Part shown: positions 35,015-43,954 of the stretch, piece by piece
How the letters are laid out: every line of letters begins with the position of its first letter
Position numbering within the stretch: position 1 is the stretch's first letter
Assembly (NCBI RefSeq): GCF_003667315.2
Contig: NZ_RCTZ02000001.1
Span: 434,001-498,000 of the forward strand
Length of the DNA stretch: 64,000 nt
Direction of reading: 5' to 3'
Source: Tropicibacter alexandrii
Lineage (GTDB): Bacteria > Pseudomonadota > Alphaproteobacteria > Rhodobacterales > Rhodobacteraceae
The notes under the pieces: generated by a model
The model's input: only the letters and a program-made list of their open reading frames with translations
Database searches by the model: none
What the model was told of the DNA's origin: nothing
Position numbers and translations under genes: made by a program

Positions 35015-35917
35015 TTACCCGCCCATCTCCACGATGACAGCCCCCGCCGCGATCAAGGTCATCAGGGCGATGCGCCGGGGACCCACCGTTTCTTTCAGCA
35101 CCAGCCAGCCGATCAGCGCCGCAAACACGGTCGAGGTCTCGCGCAGGACAGCCGCTTCGCCGACCTTGTCCAGCCGCGTGGCCAGCATGATGCCGCCAAA
35201 GCTGAAATAAGCGATGATCGCCCCGACAAAGCCACGCCCCAGAAGCGGGCCCAAGGTTGGCGGGTTGGGCAGGTTGCGCCACCGCAACGCGGCGGCGATG
35301 GGCATCACCCAGCCATCGAACAGGAAGAACCACGCGAGAAAGGTGAACGGGTCCGCCGTCGCCCGGATGCCGTAAGCGTCGTAAGTCGTGTAGAGCGCCA
35401 CGAACAGCCCCGTCGCCACCGCAAAGATCAGCGCGCGCGACAGCGTCTCGCGCGCCTCGACAAGGTAGCGCCAGTTATACAGCGCCAGCCCGTAAATTCC
35501 CGCCAGAAGCACACCCACACCGGCCCATTGCACCAGCGTGAAACGCTCGCCAAACACCAAAGACGCGCCGATCACCGCGAACAAGGGTCCGGTGCCGCGC
35601 ACCACCGGGTAGACCACCGTATAGGCCCCCTGCGTGTAGGCCAGCGCCTGCAAGACCTTGTAGACCGTGTGGATCACCAGCGCGCCGACGAGGATGATCC
35701 ACATATGCGGCTCGGGCCACGGCACGACGAAGAGGGCAAATGGCGCGGCCATCACCCCGTACATGCCGTCGATCGCGCCGCGCGAGAGCCACGGGTCGTG
35801 TCGCCCCTTTTGCAGCGCGCCAAAGGCCGCGTGCAGGAACGCCGCCATCAGCGCCAGCGCCAATGCCAGTTGATGACCGGCCTCGGTGCCTTCGAGGGAG
35901 ATCAGCCAATCGCTCAT
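35015..35917 (-). CDS. EamA/DMT-superfamily transporter
   Basis: 300 residues with about ten hydrophobic helices in two five-helix EamA repeats (first about residues 15-145, second about 160-300). Typical segments are YPVVRGTGPLFAVIGASLVFGERF in the first repeat and AALIGWLVLKETVGPRRI in the second, each closing with GERF or KETV and then a helix, the DMT landmark. It probably exports or imports a small metabolite, but the substrate is not readable. It is transcribed alone; the mgtC-like gene starts 78 bp away on the other strand. Confidence 0.88.
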   Translation of the reverse strand: MSDWLISLEGTEAGHQLALALALMAAFLHAAFGALQKGRHDPWLSRGAIDGMYGVMAAPFALFVVPWPEPHMWIILVGALVIHTVYKVLQALAYTQGAYTVVYPVVRGTGPLFAVIGASLVFGERFTLVQWAGVGVLLAGIYGLALYNWRYLVEARETLSRALIFAVATGLFVALYTTYDAYGIRATADPFTFLAWFFLFDGWVMPIAAALRWRNLPNPPTLGPLLGRGFVGAIIAYFSFGGIMLATRLDKVGEAAVLRETSTVFAALIGWLVLKETVGPRRIALMTLIAAGAVIVEMGG

Positions 35918-35994
35918 CTTGGCCCCGCGTCGGGAACCGGCATCGGCAGCGGGCGGTTCCTGTCACTGACACAACGATCAGCAGGAGAGGACGC

Positions 35995-36483
35995 ATGTGG
36001 GAACAGCTTGGGCAGGAATTCGGCGGCAGCTTCTCGGTCGTTCCGGCCTCGATCGCCTTTGTGCGTCTGTCGGTGGCCGTCGTCCTCGCCGCCATCGTCG
36101 GGCTGGAACGCGAGTTGCAGGGCAAGCCTGCGGGGCTGCGCACGCATATCCTTGTCTCCGTCGCGGCCTGCCTGTTCGTGCTTGTGGGGCGTGAATTGTC
36201 GGCGCTGGATTTCGGCTCCAGCGGTGAACAGCGCCATGACCCGCTGCGCATGATCGAAGCAGTCACCGCCGGGGTCGCTTTTCTGGCCGCCGGGGTGATC
36301 TTTACCAGTCGTGGCAGGGTTCAGAACGTGACCACCGGCGCCTCGCTGTGGCTCTGCGGTGCCATCGGCCTTGGCTGCGGGGCAGGCAGCATGGTGCTGG
36401 CGGCGCTTGCCACGGTGGTGGTCGTCGTCGTGCTGTTCGTGTTGCGGCAGGTCGAAAAACTGCTGGGCACCCACGATCGTTAA
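35995..36483 (+). CDS. MgtC/SapB-family membrane protein
   Basis: 162 residues. The family signature is clear: SVAVVLAAIVGLERELQGKPAGLRTHILVSV, then IEAVTAGVAFLAAGVIF, NVTTGASLWLCGAIGLGCGAG. It has four to five membrane helices and lacks the soluble C-terminal domain of Salmonella MgtC, as many shorter homologues do. MgtC proteins modulate Mg2+ homeostasis or the F-ATPase. An upstream AGGAGAGG gives a strong ribosome-binding site for the ATG at 35995. The stop overlaps the convergent ftsY stop by 2-3 bp. Confidence 0.9.
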   Translation: MWEQLGQEFGGSFSVVPASIAFVRLSVAVVLAAIVGLERELQGKPAGLRTHILVSVAACLFVLVGRELSALDFGSSGEQRHDPLRMIEAVTAGVAFLAAGVIFTSRGRVQNVTTGASLWLCGAIGLGCGAGSMVLAALATVVVVVVLFVLRQVEKLLGTHDR

Positions 36484-37634
36484 AGCCCGGTCAGCGCGGC
36501 GGCGAATTCCTCGGGGTCGAAGGGGGACAGGTCGTCGATCTGCTCGCCCACGCCGATGGCGTGGATCGGCAGGCCGAACTTGTCCGCCAAGGCCACCAGC
36601 ACACCGCCCTTGGCCGTGCCGTCGAGCTTGGTCATCACCAGCCCCGACACATCTGCCAGCTTCTGAAACGTCTCGACCTGATTGATCGCGTTTTGACCCG
36701 TCGTCGCATCCAGCACCAACAGGGTGTTGTGCGGCGCTTCCGGGTCCTTCTTGCGGATCACGCGGACGATCTTGGCCAATTCCTCCATCAGGTCGGCGCG
36801 GTTCTGCAAGCGCCCGGCGGTGTCGATCATCAGCAGATCCGCCCCATCGGCTTGCGCCCTGGTCATGGCGTCAAACGCCAACGAGGCCGGGTCGGACCCC
36901 TCGGGCGCGGTCAGGACGGGCACACCGGCGCGGTCGCCCCAGACCTGAAGCTGTTCGACCGCCGCCGCGCGGAACGTATCCCCCGCCGCGATCACCACCG
37001 ACTTTCCGGCGGCGCGGAACTGGCTGGCGAGCTTGCCGATGGTCGTGGTCTTGCCCGCGCCATTGACGCCGACCACCAGCACGACCTGCGGTTTCTTGCC
37101 ATATAGCGGCAGGGGCCGTGCCACCGGCTCCATCACGCGGGCGATTTCCTGCGCCAGCAACCCCTTGATTTCCTGGGTCGAGACCTTGCGGCCATAGCGG
37201 CCCTCGGCGATGTTCGCCGTCACCCGCAAAGAGGTATCCACGCCCATATCCGAGGCGATCAACAGCTCTTCGAGTTGTTCGAGCATCTCGTCATCGAGCG
37301 TGCGCTTGACCACCGGGCCTGCCCCGCCGCGCCCCAGCAGTCGGCCCAGAAAGCCGGTCCGGGGCTGATCGGAGGCGGGCTCTTCAAGCTGCGGCATGTC
37401 CAAGGGCGTGACATCGGGGCGCGGATCGGCGGGCGTGGCCGGAACCGGTTGCGGCGTCTCCTCTGTCTGCGCGGGTGGCGGGGGCGCTTTGGGTTCGGAG
37501 GGGGGCGGTGGCGCAGGCTGCGGCGGCTCGGGCGCCTCTTCGGTGCCGCCATCCTGCACGATGGCATCCAGCCCCTCGTCCAGCTTGGACGAGGATTTGA
37601 AGAGCTTGTTCTTGAGCTTGCCGAAAAGGGACAT
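36480..37634 (-). CDS. ftsY: Signal recognition particle receptor FtsY
   Basis: 384 residues. An N-terminal Pro/Ala-rich acidic region (PEPPQPAPPPPSEPKAPPPP) precedes the four-helix N domain and the GTPase G domain: GVNGAGKTTTIGKLA (G1), DTFRAAAVEQL (G2), IDTAGRLQN (G3), TKLDGTAKGG (G4) and GVGEQIDDLSPFD at the end. It docks the ribosome-SRP complex at the inner membrane for co-translational insertion. The ATG at 37634 gives the family-like start MSLFGKLKNKLFKSS; an earlier in-frame ATG at 37667 is possible. It ends convergently with the mgtC-like gene. Confidence 0.95.
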   Translation of the reverse strand: MSLFGKLKNKLFKSSSKLDEGLDAIVQDGGTEEAPEPPQPAPPPPSEPKAPPPPAQTEETPQPVPATPADPRPDVTPLDMPQLEEPASDQPRTGFLGRLLGRGGAGPVVKRTLDDEMLEQLEELLIASDMGVDTSLRVTANIAEGRYGRKVSTQEIKGLLAQEIARVMEPVARPLPLYGKKPQVVLVVGVNGAGKTTTIGKLASQFRAAGKSVVIAAGDTFRAAAVEQLQVWGDRAGVPVLTAPEGSDPASLAFDAMTRAQADGADLLMIDTAGRLQNRADLMEELAKIVRVIRKKDPEAPHNTLLVLDATTGQNAINQVETFQKLADVSGLVMTKLDGTAKGGVLVALADKFGLPIHAIGVGEQIDDLSPFDPEEFAAALTGL

Positions 37635-37735
37635 GGGGAAACGCCTGTCGTCTGTGGTCCCTCTCACCTAATACGCCTTGGCGCCTGATGAAAGTGTGAG
37701 TTGACCGCCGCCCCGCGTCCACACCCTAATGGCTT

Positions 37736-38629
37736 ATGTCCCGCCTGCTGCTGATCTGCCTTTTGCTGTTGCCTGCGGCGCTGCGTGCGCAACCCGTTGA
37801 CGAGCCCGGTACGTTGTGTTCGCCGGGGGCGTTTGGGCAGGTTCAGTGCATCCGCCCGTCGCATTTCGTGCATGACACCTGTCAGGCGATCGAAAGCTTT
37901 GCGCGGCTGAACGGGCTGGATCCCGGCTTCTTTGCGCGGCTCTTGTGGCAGGAAAGCCGGTTCGACCCGCACGCGCTGAGCCATGCCAATGCGCAAGGCA
38001 TCGCGCAGTTCATCCCGTCGACGGCCGCATTGCGCGGGTTGCGGGACCCTTACAATCCGGCAGAGGCGATGGAGTATTCCGCCGAGTACCTTGGCGAACT
38101 CAGCCGCCACTATGGCAATCAAGGGCTGGCGGCGGTGGCCTATAACGGTGGCGAGCGGCGCGCAGACGGGTTGGTGACGCGCTCCGGCGGGCTGGCGCGC
38201 GAGACCATCGACTATGTCCAGATCATCACCGGGCTCAGCGCCGAGACATGGCGTGACAATCCACCGGATCGGCATGACTTTTCCCTGCAACCGGACAAGC
38301 CCTTTGCCACCGCCTGCCACGAGTTGGCGCTCAACCGTCGCCTGACGCCCTATCCGGAGCCGGAACCCGAGATGCTGCAATGGGGCGTCCAGCTGGCCTT
38401 TGGCACGACGCAGGACCGAGCCTTGGCGCAATACCGCCAGAGGGTGCGCAGCTGCGCCGCGTTGGTAAAGGGCGAAAAGCCCGATCTCGTCTGGCAGAAA
38501 AGCCGGGCAAGCCCCAAGGGCGGGTATTTCATGGCGCGCATCGGGCGCAAGGACCGCGACTCGGCTTGGTCCTATTGCAGCAAGCTGAAGGCGCGCGGCT
38601 GTGTCTGTGCCGTCTACAAGAACTACTGA
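37736..38629 (+). CDS. Lytic transglycosylase (SLT domain)
   Basis: 297 residues with a signal peptide (LLLICLLLLPAALRAQP). The SLT goose-lysozyme fold begins LNGLDPGFFARLLWQESRFDP with the catalytic Glu (about residue 72), then ANAQGIAQFIPSTAALRG and YNGGERRADG. The C-terminal ~140 residues are unusual for the class and contain several Cys (CHELALNR, RSCAALVKG, SYCSKLKARGCVC). It cleaves the beta-1,4 glycosidic bond of peptidoglycan with formation of anhydroMurNAc. No operon partner is close; the next gene starts 160 bp downstream. Confidence 0.9.
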   Translation: MSRLLLICLLLLPAALRAQPVDEPGTLCSPGAFGQVQCIRPSHFVHDTCQAIESFARLNGLDPGFFARLLWQESRFDPHALSHANAQGIAQFIPSTAALRGLRDPYNPAEAMEYSAEYLGELSRHYGNQGLAAVAYNGGERRADGLVTRSGGLARETIDYVQIITGLSAETWRDNPPDRHDFSLQPDKPFATACHELALNRRLTPYPEPEPEMLQWGVQLAFGTTQDRALAQYRQRVRSCAALVKGEKPDLVWQKSRASPKGGYFMARIGRKDRDSAWSYCSKLKARGCVCAVYKNY

Positions 38630-38788
38630 ATTTCACAAAGCCGATAAACTACGCCGAATATGTCTCAAATTTCCGAACAGATGATCATAATCTCAACCCA
38701 GACGCAGCCGCCAAAGAATTCCCGATTTCCGCCGCGCGCGTGACGGAATCCTGTGGCATGACTGGTGCATCGACAGGAGGCCATCGTC

Positions 38789-39802
38789 TTGACCCGATTC
38801 ACCCTGGTCACACTCGGGATCTGCGCCCTGCTCGCCGCAGCGATGCTGTGGGGCGGTGTCTGGCCTGCGCTGGCGCTGGCCTACATGACCGTCTTCGCCT
38901 TTTTCATGGACAAGATCTCGGCCCTCGCACAGGTCGATCATCCGGGGCAGGAATTCCCCTCGGGCAATGCACTGTCGGTCACGCTGGGCCTGCTGCATTT
39001 TCCGCTGCTCTATGGCGGGATCGCGGCGCTCACCTCAAGCGACACATTAACAGCGACCAATAAGATACTGCTATTCATAACACTTTCCCTTTTCTTGGGA
39101 CAGGTCAGCAACTCCAACGCGCATGAGTTGATCCACCGGTCGCCGCGCGCTCTGCGGCGGCTCGGGATGGCCGTCTACAGCGCGGTTCTGTTCGGTCACC
39201 ATGCCTCGGCCCATGTGCGGGTGCATCATGTGCACGCCGCGACCGACCGCGATCCCAACAGCGCACGCATGGGTGAAAGTTATTACGCCTACGCCCCGCG
39301 CGCCTGGATCGGGGCGCTGCGCGAGGGCTTTCGGGCCGAAAACCGGTTGCGCAAGGGGCACGGGCTGCACCCCTATCTGTGGTACGGACTTGGGGCGCTG
39401 ACCTCCTTGGCCATTGCCTATGCCATCGGTCAGACCGAGGGCGCGCTGTGGCTGCTGGGCCTGTCCGCCTATGCACAGGCGCAATTGTTGCTGTCGGACT
39501 ATGTTCAGCATTATGGGTTGCGCCGGAGCGAGACGGACGGGCGGACTGAACCGGTCGGCCCGCAGCACAGCTGGAACGCGCCGCAGGGCTTTACCTCGGC
39601 ACTGATGCTGAACGCGCCGCGCCATTCCGATCACCACGCTCACCCCGCGCGGCCCTATCCCGGCCTTGATCTGGACAGGCAAGCCATGCCGATCCTGCCG
39701 CATTCCCTGCCGATGATGGCGGTGATCGCGCTGGTGCCGCCACTCTGGCGGCGCATCATGGACAAACGCGCCCGGAAATGGGCGACCTCACGCGCAGTTT
39801 AA
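38789..39802 (+). CDS. AlkB-like membrane alkane/xylene-type monooxygenase
   Basis: 337 residues, fatty-acid-desaturase-like diiron enzyme. His boxes are NAHELIHRSPRALR (HExxHR), FGHHASAHVRVHHVHAA (HHxxxH...HH) and APRHSDHHAHPAR, plus the AlkB signature SDYVQHYGLRR. It has about six membrane helices. A GTG lies at 38765, but AGGAGG stands at 38775-38780, after that codon, and points to TTG 38789 as the start, giving the family-like first helix. It hydroxylates a terminal or aryl carbon with O2 and electrons from rubredoxin; no rubredoxin gene is nearby. The conserved box spacing suggests it is active, but the substrate is not known. Confidence 0.85.
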   Translation: MTRFTLVTLGICALLAAAMLWGGVWPALALAYMTVFAFFMDKISALAQVDHPGQEFPSGNALSVTLGLLHFPLLYGGIAALTSSDTLTATNKILLFITLSLFLGQVSNSNAHELIHRSPRALRRLGMAVYSAVLFGHHASAHVRVHHVHAATDRDPNSARMGESYYAYAPRAWIGALREGFRAENRLRKGHGLHPYLWYGLGALTSLAIAYAIGQTEGALWLLGLSAYAQAQLLLSDYVQHYGLRRSETDGRTEPVGPQHSWNAPQGFTSALMLNAPRHSDHHAHPARPYPGLDLDRQAMPILPHSLPMMAVIALVPPLWRRIMDKRARKWATSRAV

Positions 39803-39856
39803 CCATTCGTTAAATCCTGACCTTGCGCGGGTCTTGGTTTATGCCACCTTAAGCGC

Positions 39857-40252
39857 ATGAAACAGATTCTCGCCCTCGCGCTTTGCGCGCTCGCCCTGCC
39901 CGCCGCCGCCGCCGAACCGATGTCCGCCGCGGAATTCGAGGCCTATGTCACCGGCAAGACCCTGTATTTCGGCATGCAGGGCCAAGCCTACGGGGTCGAG
40001 GAATACCTGCGCGACCGCGAGGTGCGCTGGTCCTTCCTAGACGGCAAGTGCAAGGACGGCTTCTGGTACGAAGAGGCCGGGCAGATTTGTTTTGTCTACG
40101 ACGACACGCCGGAACCGCAATGCTGGTCCTTCTTCAAGGAAGGCAGCGGGTTGCGCGCCGTGTTCGAGAACGATCCGGCCTCGACCGTGCTGTACGAAGC
40201 CAACCAGAACGACGAGCCGATGGTCTGCATGGGCCCCGATGTGGGCGTCTAG
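39857..40252 (+). CDS. Secreted Rhodobacterales-type protein, unknown
   Basis: 131 residues with a signal peptide (LALALCALALPAAAAEP). The mature domain is rich in aromatic residues and Cys: TLYFGMQGQAYGVEEYL, WSFLDGKCKDGFWYE, AGQICFVYDDTPEPQCW, EPMVCMG. Four Cys could form two disulfides. The fold looks small and beta-rich. I recognise it as a type common in Rhodobacterales but not its function. Its stop overlaps the stop of the LysR gene on the opposite strand by 4 bp. Confidence 0.8.
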   Translation: MKQILALALCALALPAAAAEPMSAAEFEAYVTGKTLYFGMQGQAYGVEEYLRDREVRWSFLDGKCKDGFWYEEAGQICFVYDDTPEPQCWSFFKEGSGLRAVFENDPASTVLYEANQNDEPMVCMGPDVGV

Positions 40253-41094
40253 ACCGCCGCGATTCCCTGCCGGATGTAATCGCAGAGCGCGTCGATGATC
40301 GCCCCCTTGGCCTTGCCCGCGTAGAGGTTGATCTGCTGGGTGCCGAGATCGGGCAGGATGCCGTGATCGACATGGCTCAGATATGGCGCGATATGCCCTT
40401 CGAGACTGGCGGTGACCGCAAGATCGGCGCTGACGGAGGCCTCGATGGTGCGGTCGCTTTCGGAGTCGACCGCCAGTTCCCAAGCCCAGCCCGCCGCGTC
40501 CAGACGCCGCAGCGCATCCTCGCGAAAGCCGCAATAGCGGCAAAACGCAACGCGCAAGGGCCGCCCCTTGCAGGCCTGCCCGTCCGGCGCGCCGACCCAG
40601 CGCAGCGGGACCTCCAGCAGGGTTTCACCCTCGGGGCCAATGCCCGGCTCTGTCGTCAGGATCACGTCGATGGCGCCGCGCGCAAAATCCGCCTTCAGCT
40701 CCTTGGTGAAGGAGCTGACAAGCTGCACCTTCACCCGTGGATGCGTGCGCCCCATCTGCTGCAGGACGCGCGGAATGACCGGGTAGACGATGTCGACCGG
40801 CACGCCCAGCACGATCTCACCCTCCCATTTCTTTTCGGTCAGCTTGCCATAGGCCTCGTCGTTCAGCTCGACCATGCGCTGCGCATAGGTCAGCAACTGC
40901 GCACCTTCGGGCGTCAGCGATACGCCGCGCCCGGACCGGTCCAGCAGCTTCAGCCCCAGCATGTCTTCGAGCCGTTTCAACTGCATCGACACGGCGGATT
41001 GCGTCAGGTTCAGGAACCCGGCGGCGCGCGTCACGCCCCCGGATTGGGCAACCGCCACGAAGGAGCGAAGGGCTGTTACATCTAGATTTCGCAT
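40249..41094 (-). CDS. LysR-family transcriptional regulator
   Basis: 281 residues. The N-terminal winged helix is LRSFVAVAQSGGVTRAAGFLNLTQSAVSMQLKRLEDMLG (about residues 9-47), then a LysR substrate-binding domain with VDVILTTEPGIGPEGE and VAFCRYCGFREDALRRL. The two-Cys CRYCGF may be relevant to sensing, but this is speculation. It is divergent from the DUF1127 gene at 41220, with 125 bp between the starts, which is the usual arrangement of a LysR gene and its target. The C-terminal end overlaps the secreted-protein gene on the other strand. Confidence 0.9.
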   Translation of the reverse strand: MRNLDVTALRSFVAVAQSGGVTRAAGFLNLTQSAVSMQLKRLEDMLGLKLLDRSGRGVSLTPEGAQLLTYAQRMVELNDEAYGKLTEKKWEGEIVLGVPVDIVYPVIPRVLQQMGRTHPRVKVQLVSSFTKELKADFARGAIDVILTTEPGIGPEGETLLEVPLRWVGAPDGQACKGRPLRVAFCRYCGFREDALRRLDAAGWAWELAVDSESDRTIEASVSADLAVTASLEGHIAPYLSHVDHGILPDLGTQQINLYAGKAKGAIIDALCDYIRQGIAAV

Positions 41095-41219
41095 GAATCA
41101 CGTTCCGTGATGGATGGGATAAAGAACATTCGTTTCACAAATCAATCATGAAGGCGCAGATACATCAACATCAAACATGCTTACAGCAGCATTCATCACA
41201 AACCGTGAAGGAATACATC

Positions 41220-41420
41220 ATGATCCGTGTTGCCCATCTGGTCGCCGCCCCCCTCGCCCCCGTCCTGCGCCTGCGCGCCCGCCTTGCATCGTGGCAAAGC
41301 CGCCAGCGGCTGGCCGATCTCGATCCTGCGGCGCTGCGCGACATCGGCTTGACCCACACACAGGCCGCGCGCGAAGCCGCCCGTCCGCTTTGGGACGCCC
41401 CCGATCACTGGGCGCGCTGA
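41220..41420 (+). CDS. Short DUF1127 protein
   Basis: 66 residues. The C-terminal part RLADLDPAALRDIGLTHTQAAREAARP resembles the DUF1127 core, and the N-terminal part is a basic helix (RLRARLASWQSRQRL). It is shorter than the DUF1127 protein at 17670 and differs in sequence. It is divergent from a LysR regulator, so its expression may be under that regulator. No CUCCUCC stem-loops follow it; downstream is the Bax-inhibitor gene. The ATG at 41220 is chosen because the in-frame extension upstream is rich in Gln/His and looks non-coding. Confidence 0.75.
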   Translation: MIRVAHLVAAPLAPVLRLRARLASWQSRQRLADLDPAALRDIGLTHTQAAREAARPLWDAPDHWAR

Positions 41421-41579
41421 GGATTTGCGGTATCTCCTTACCATTGCTGCATATTCAGGCGGTTTTGACGCCTCCGCGCGTCGATAAGTCCTTGAAACGG
41501 GCCCTGCATCTTCCAATATGTTGTCCTGTAACCCGCGCGCGCGTCGCGCGGGCGCAACAGGGTTTATACGGAGGCTGCA

Positions 41580-42365
41580 ATGGCAGAATTTGACACAATC
41601 CGGACCGGTGGCGTCGCAGGCGCCCGCGCGGCCCAGATTGACGCGGGGCTGCGCGCCCACATGAACAAGGTCTACGGCACCATGTCCGTCGGCATGTTCA
41701 TCACCTTTCTGGCCGCATGGGCCATCGCGGGGCTGGCCGTCACCAGCGATCCCAGCGGGGCAACTGCACAGATCGGTGCGAACAAGTACCTGACGGGCCT
41801 TGGTGAAGCGCTGTACCTCTCGCCGCTGAAATGGGTTGTGATGCTGGCGCCGCTGGCCTTCGTCTTCTTCGGCTTCGGCGCTGCGATGAACCGCCTGCCC
41901 GCCGCTGGCGTGCAGACCGTGTTCTACATCTTTGCCGCGCTGATGGGCGTGTCGATCTCGTCGATCTTCCTCGTCTTCACCGGCGAGTCGATCATTCAGG
42001 TCTTCCTGATCACCGCCATCTCCTTTGCCGGTCTTTCGCTGTGGGGCTACACCACGAAGAAGGACATTTCCGGTTGGGGATCGTTCCTGATCATGGGCGT
42101 GATCGGTCTGGTCGTCGCGTCGATCGTCAACATTTTCATCGCGTCGAGCGCGATGAGCTTTGCGATCTCGGTGATCGGTGTGCTCGTGTTTGCGGGCCTG
42201 ACCGCCTATGACACGCAGAACATCAAGAACACCTACATCCAGCATGCCCAGCACGGGGATCAGGACTTCCTCGGCAAGGCGGCCATCATGGGCGCACTGA
42301 GCCTGTATCTGGACTTCATCAACATGTTCATGATGCTGCTGCAACTGTTCGGCAATCGCGAGTGA
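41580..42365 (+). CDS. Bax inhibitor-1/YccA-family membrane protein
   Basis: 261 residues with seven hydrophobic helices (about residues 32-50, 75-100, 105-130, 135-155, 165-185, 195-215, 235-255). The BI-1 motif AYDTQNIKNTY is present near residue 205. E. coli YccA inhibits FtsH, and BI-1 proteins are Ca2+ leak channels. The 5' UTR (41510-41565) contains a GC hairpin CCCGCGCG-cgcgt-CGCGCGGG. A strong terminator follows at 42387-42415. Monocistronic. Confidence 0.92.
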   Translation: MAEFDTIRTGGVAGARAAQIDAGLRAHMNKVYGTMSVGMFITFLAAWAIAGLAVTSDPSGATAQIGANKYLTGLGEALYLSPLKWVVMLAPLAFVFFGFGAAMNRLPAAGVQTVFYIFAALMGVSISSIFLVFTGESIIQVFLITAISFAGLSLWGYTTKKDISGWGSFLIMGVIGLVVASIVNIFIASSAMSFAISVIGVLVFAGLTAYDTQNIKNTYIQHAQHGDQDFLGKAAIMGALSLYLDFINMFMMLLQLFGNRE

Positions 42366-42386
42366 TCGCAGCCGCATGGCACGTGG

Positions 42387-42415
42387 AAGGCCGGTCCAAG
42401 TGACCGGCCTTTTTT
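42387..42415 (+). terminator. Terminator after the Bax-inhibitor gene
   Basis: AAGGCCGGTC and GACCGGCCTT (10-bp perfect stem, loop caagt) are followed by a T-run. A typical intrinsic terminator. Confidence 0.93.
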
Positions 42416-42660
42416 CATGCCGACCGCCTTTTCAGGCACAGACGGAAACCTGCCGTGCCGCTGCCCCTCTGCGCCGTGCACTGGGGCACCCCGGGCTCGG
42501 TAGCCGGTGACAACCCGCCCCGCATCGGTGCAGGACGGCCAGCCGGCAGAGGTCTTCGCACCCAGCCGGATCAATGCCGCCCGGCCCTCTCCTTCGAGCG
42601 CAGAAAATTTCCCCGAACGCATGGTATCTTGCTACCCTTGCGCGAGCGGGAGGGACAACC

Positions 42661-43119
42661 ATGCCGAAGATCACACAGGACGACGTGCGCCGGGACAGCG
42701 GTGGCGACGCTCTCGGCGCTTTCGAGGCGCTGCTGTTCAGCGATAGCGGGGGGCTGACGCAGTTCGGCGCCTTCGTCGAGATCCTCTCGCCCGGGGCGGC
42801 CAGCAGCCATGCCCATTGGCACGAGGAAGAGGACGAGATGGTCTACCTGCTGGAAGGCGAAGTCACCCTGATCGAAGGCGACAGCGAACACGTCCTGTCG
42901 CCGGGCGATGCCGCCACCTTTGCCGCGGGTGCGCCGGTGGCCCACCGGCTCGAAAACCGCTCGGATGCACCGGCGCGCTACATGGTCATCGGAACGCGCG
43001 CCCCGCGCGACCGCGTCCACTACCCCGGACAGGACAAGGTGCTGCATGTCGAACGCAAGACCCAGGAACGCCGCTGGGCGACGGAAACAGGCGCACCCAC
43101 CGACCCCCTGCCCACCTGA
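42661..43119 (+). CDS. Cupin-domain protein
   Basis: 152 residues, a single conserved-barrel cupin. The metal-binding motif is SSHAHWHEEEDEMVYLLEGE (G-x-H-x-H pattern with Glu) and the second cupin motif PGDAATFAAGAPVAHRLEN. Such proteins range from small sugar isomerases to transcription-regulator domains, and no specific reaction can be assigned. The ATG at 42661 begins MPKITQDD; the upstream in-frame part is not cupin-like. It stands alone between the BI-1 terminator and an unknown gene. Confidence 0.85.
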   Translation: MPKITQDDVRRDSGGDALGAFEALLFSDSGGLTQFGAFVEILSPGAASSHAHWHEEEDEMVYLLEGEVTLIEGDSEHVLSPGDAATFAAGAPVAHRLENRSDAPARYMVIGTRAPRDRVHYPGQDKVLHVERKTQERRWATETGAPTDPLPT

Positions 43120-43209
43120 GCCACGCCATTCCAAGGCTTGCCCGGGCGGGCATTTGCGGGAAAACTGATACCCATATTAGCGGTCATATTCGTAACAAGG
43201 ACATTGGAC

Positions 43210-43605
43210 ATGAATCCGGAACACAAGGCAGAAGACCCAAACACCATCAAGGGCCAGCATGCCGCCTGCTGGGGCGCGAGCGAACTGGCCGGGCAGGTGC
43301 CGATCGTCGGCAAGCTCGGCAGTGCGGCGGTCAACCTCGTCTGCGGCCAGAGCGAGCGCAAGAAGGAATACCAAGAGGTTCTGCCGCTCTTGCGCCACCA
43401 GATCGCGCAGGAGAACCCGCATATGCCGACCGTGCTGCGCTTTGCGGCAAAGCTGACCTCGACCGCATCCTTCGGCGCTTGCCGACACAATTTCCGCCGC
43501 CACTACATCGACGGCAAGACCAGCGGCGATATCACTTCAGTGGATGCGGACCGCGTTGCCAAGCTGCCCCCAAACCCCGACGACATCATGTACGGCTTCT
43601 GGTAG
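43210..43605 (+). CDS. Unknown conserved protein
   Basis: 131 residues starting MNPEHKAED. It has Cys at CWGASELAG, CGQSERKKE and ACRHNF, and a C-terminal DADRVAKLPPNPDDIMYGFW. The composition is soluble and mixed alpha/beta with a basic middle (KKEYQEVLPLLRHQIAQE). There is no signal peptide. The ATG at 43210 has AAGGA 8 nt upstream. I recognise no family. Convergent with rpmG. Confidence 0.6.
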   Translation: MNPEHKAEDPNTIKGQHAACWGASELAGQVPIVGKLGSAAVNLVCGQSERKKEYQEVLPLLRHQIAQENPHMPTVLRFAAKLTSTASFGACRHNFRRHYIDGKTSGDITSVDADRVAKLPPNPDDIMYGFW

Positions 43606-43624
43606 GCGCGCACCGGCGCAACGC

Positions 43625-43658
43625 AAAAGGCCGCCCTGCGGATGCGCAGTGCGGCCTT
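43625..43658 (-). terminator. Terminator of rpmG
   Basis: AAGGCCGC and GCGGCCTT (8-bp stem, with an inner CTGCG/GCGCAG pairing) lie 22 bp after the rpmG stop on the minus strand, followed by TTTTGCG. A weak T-run, so moderate confidence. Confidence 0.6.
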
Positions 43659-43680
43659 GGGTCGTCCAGTAAGGGCAAGA

Positions 43681-43848
43681 TTACTTGATCTTGCCTTCCT
43701 TGTATTCGACATGCTTGCGCGCGACCGGGTCGAACTTGCGAACGGTCATCTTCTCGGTCATGGTGCGTGCGTTTTTCTTCGTCACGTAGAAGTGGCCCGT
43801 ACCCGCGGTCGAGTTCAGGCGGATCTTGATGGTGGTCGGCTTCGCCAT
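43681..43848 (-). CDS. rpmG: Ribosomal protein bL33
   Basis: 55 residues, a full bL33: [20 protein letters not shown] followed by [14 protein letters not shown] and [16 protein letters not shown]. It lacks the CxxC zinc pair of the Zn-binding paralog, so it is a C- form. It is a structural protein of the 50S subunit near the E site. The ATG at 43848 is the family start. The rnpB gene lies 106 bp upstream on the same strand. Confidence 0.97.
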   Translation of the reverse strand: MAKPTTIKIRLNSTAGTGHFYVTKKNARTMTEKMTVRKFDPVARKHVEYKEGKIK

Positions 43849-43954
43849 GGTCTGTCTCCCAAACGAGGGCGCGGCGCGCCTCACGTGAAATCTGTATGAA
43901 GCCCGGCTTTTACCCGGACCTGTGCCCGAGTCAACACCCAAGGCGGATTCTTTT

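Noticed and set aside
41443-41456. ATTGCTGCATA upstream of the Bax-inhibitor gene shared with the site before the DUF1127 gene at 17670.
   Set aside because: Only half of the dyad is shared (no GCAGC arm), so it does not support a common operator.
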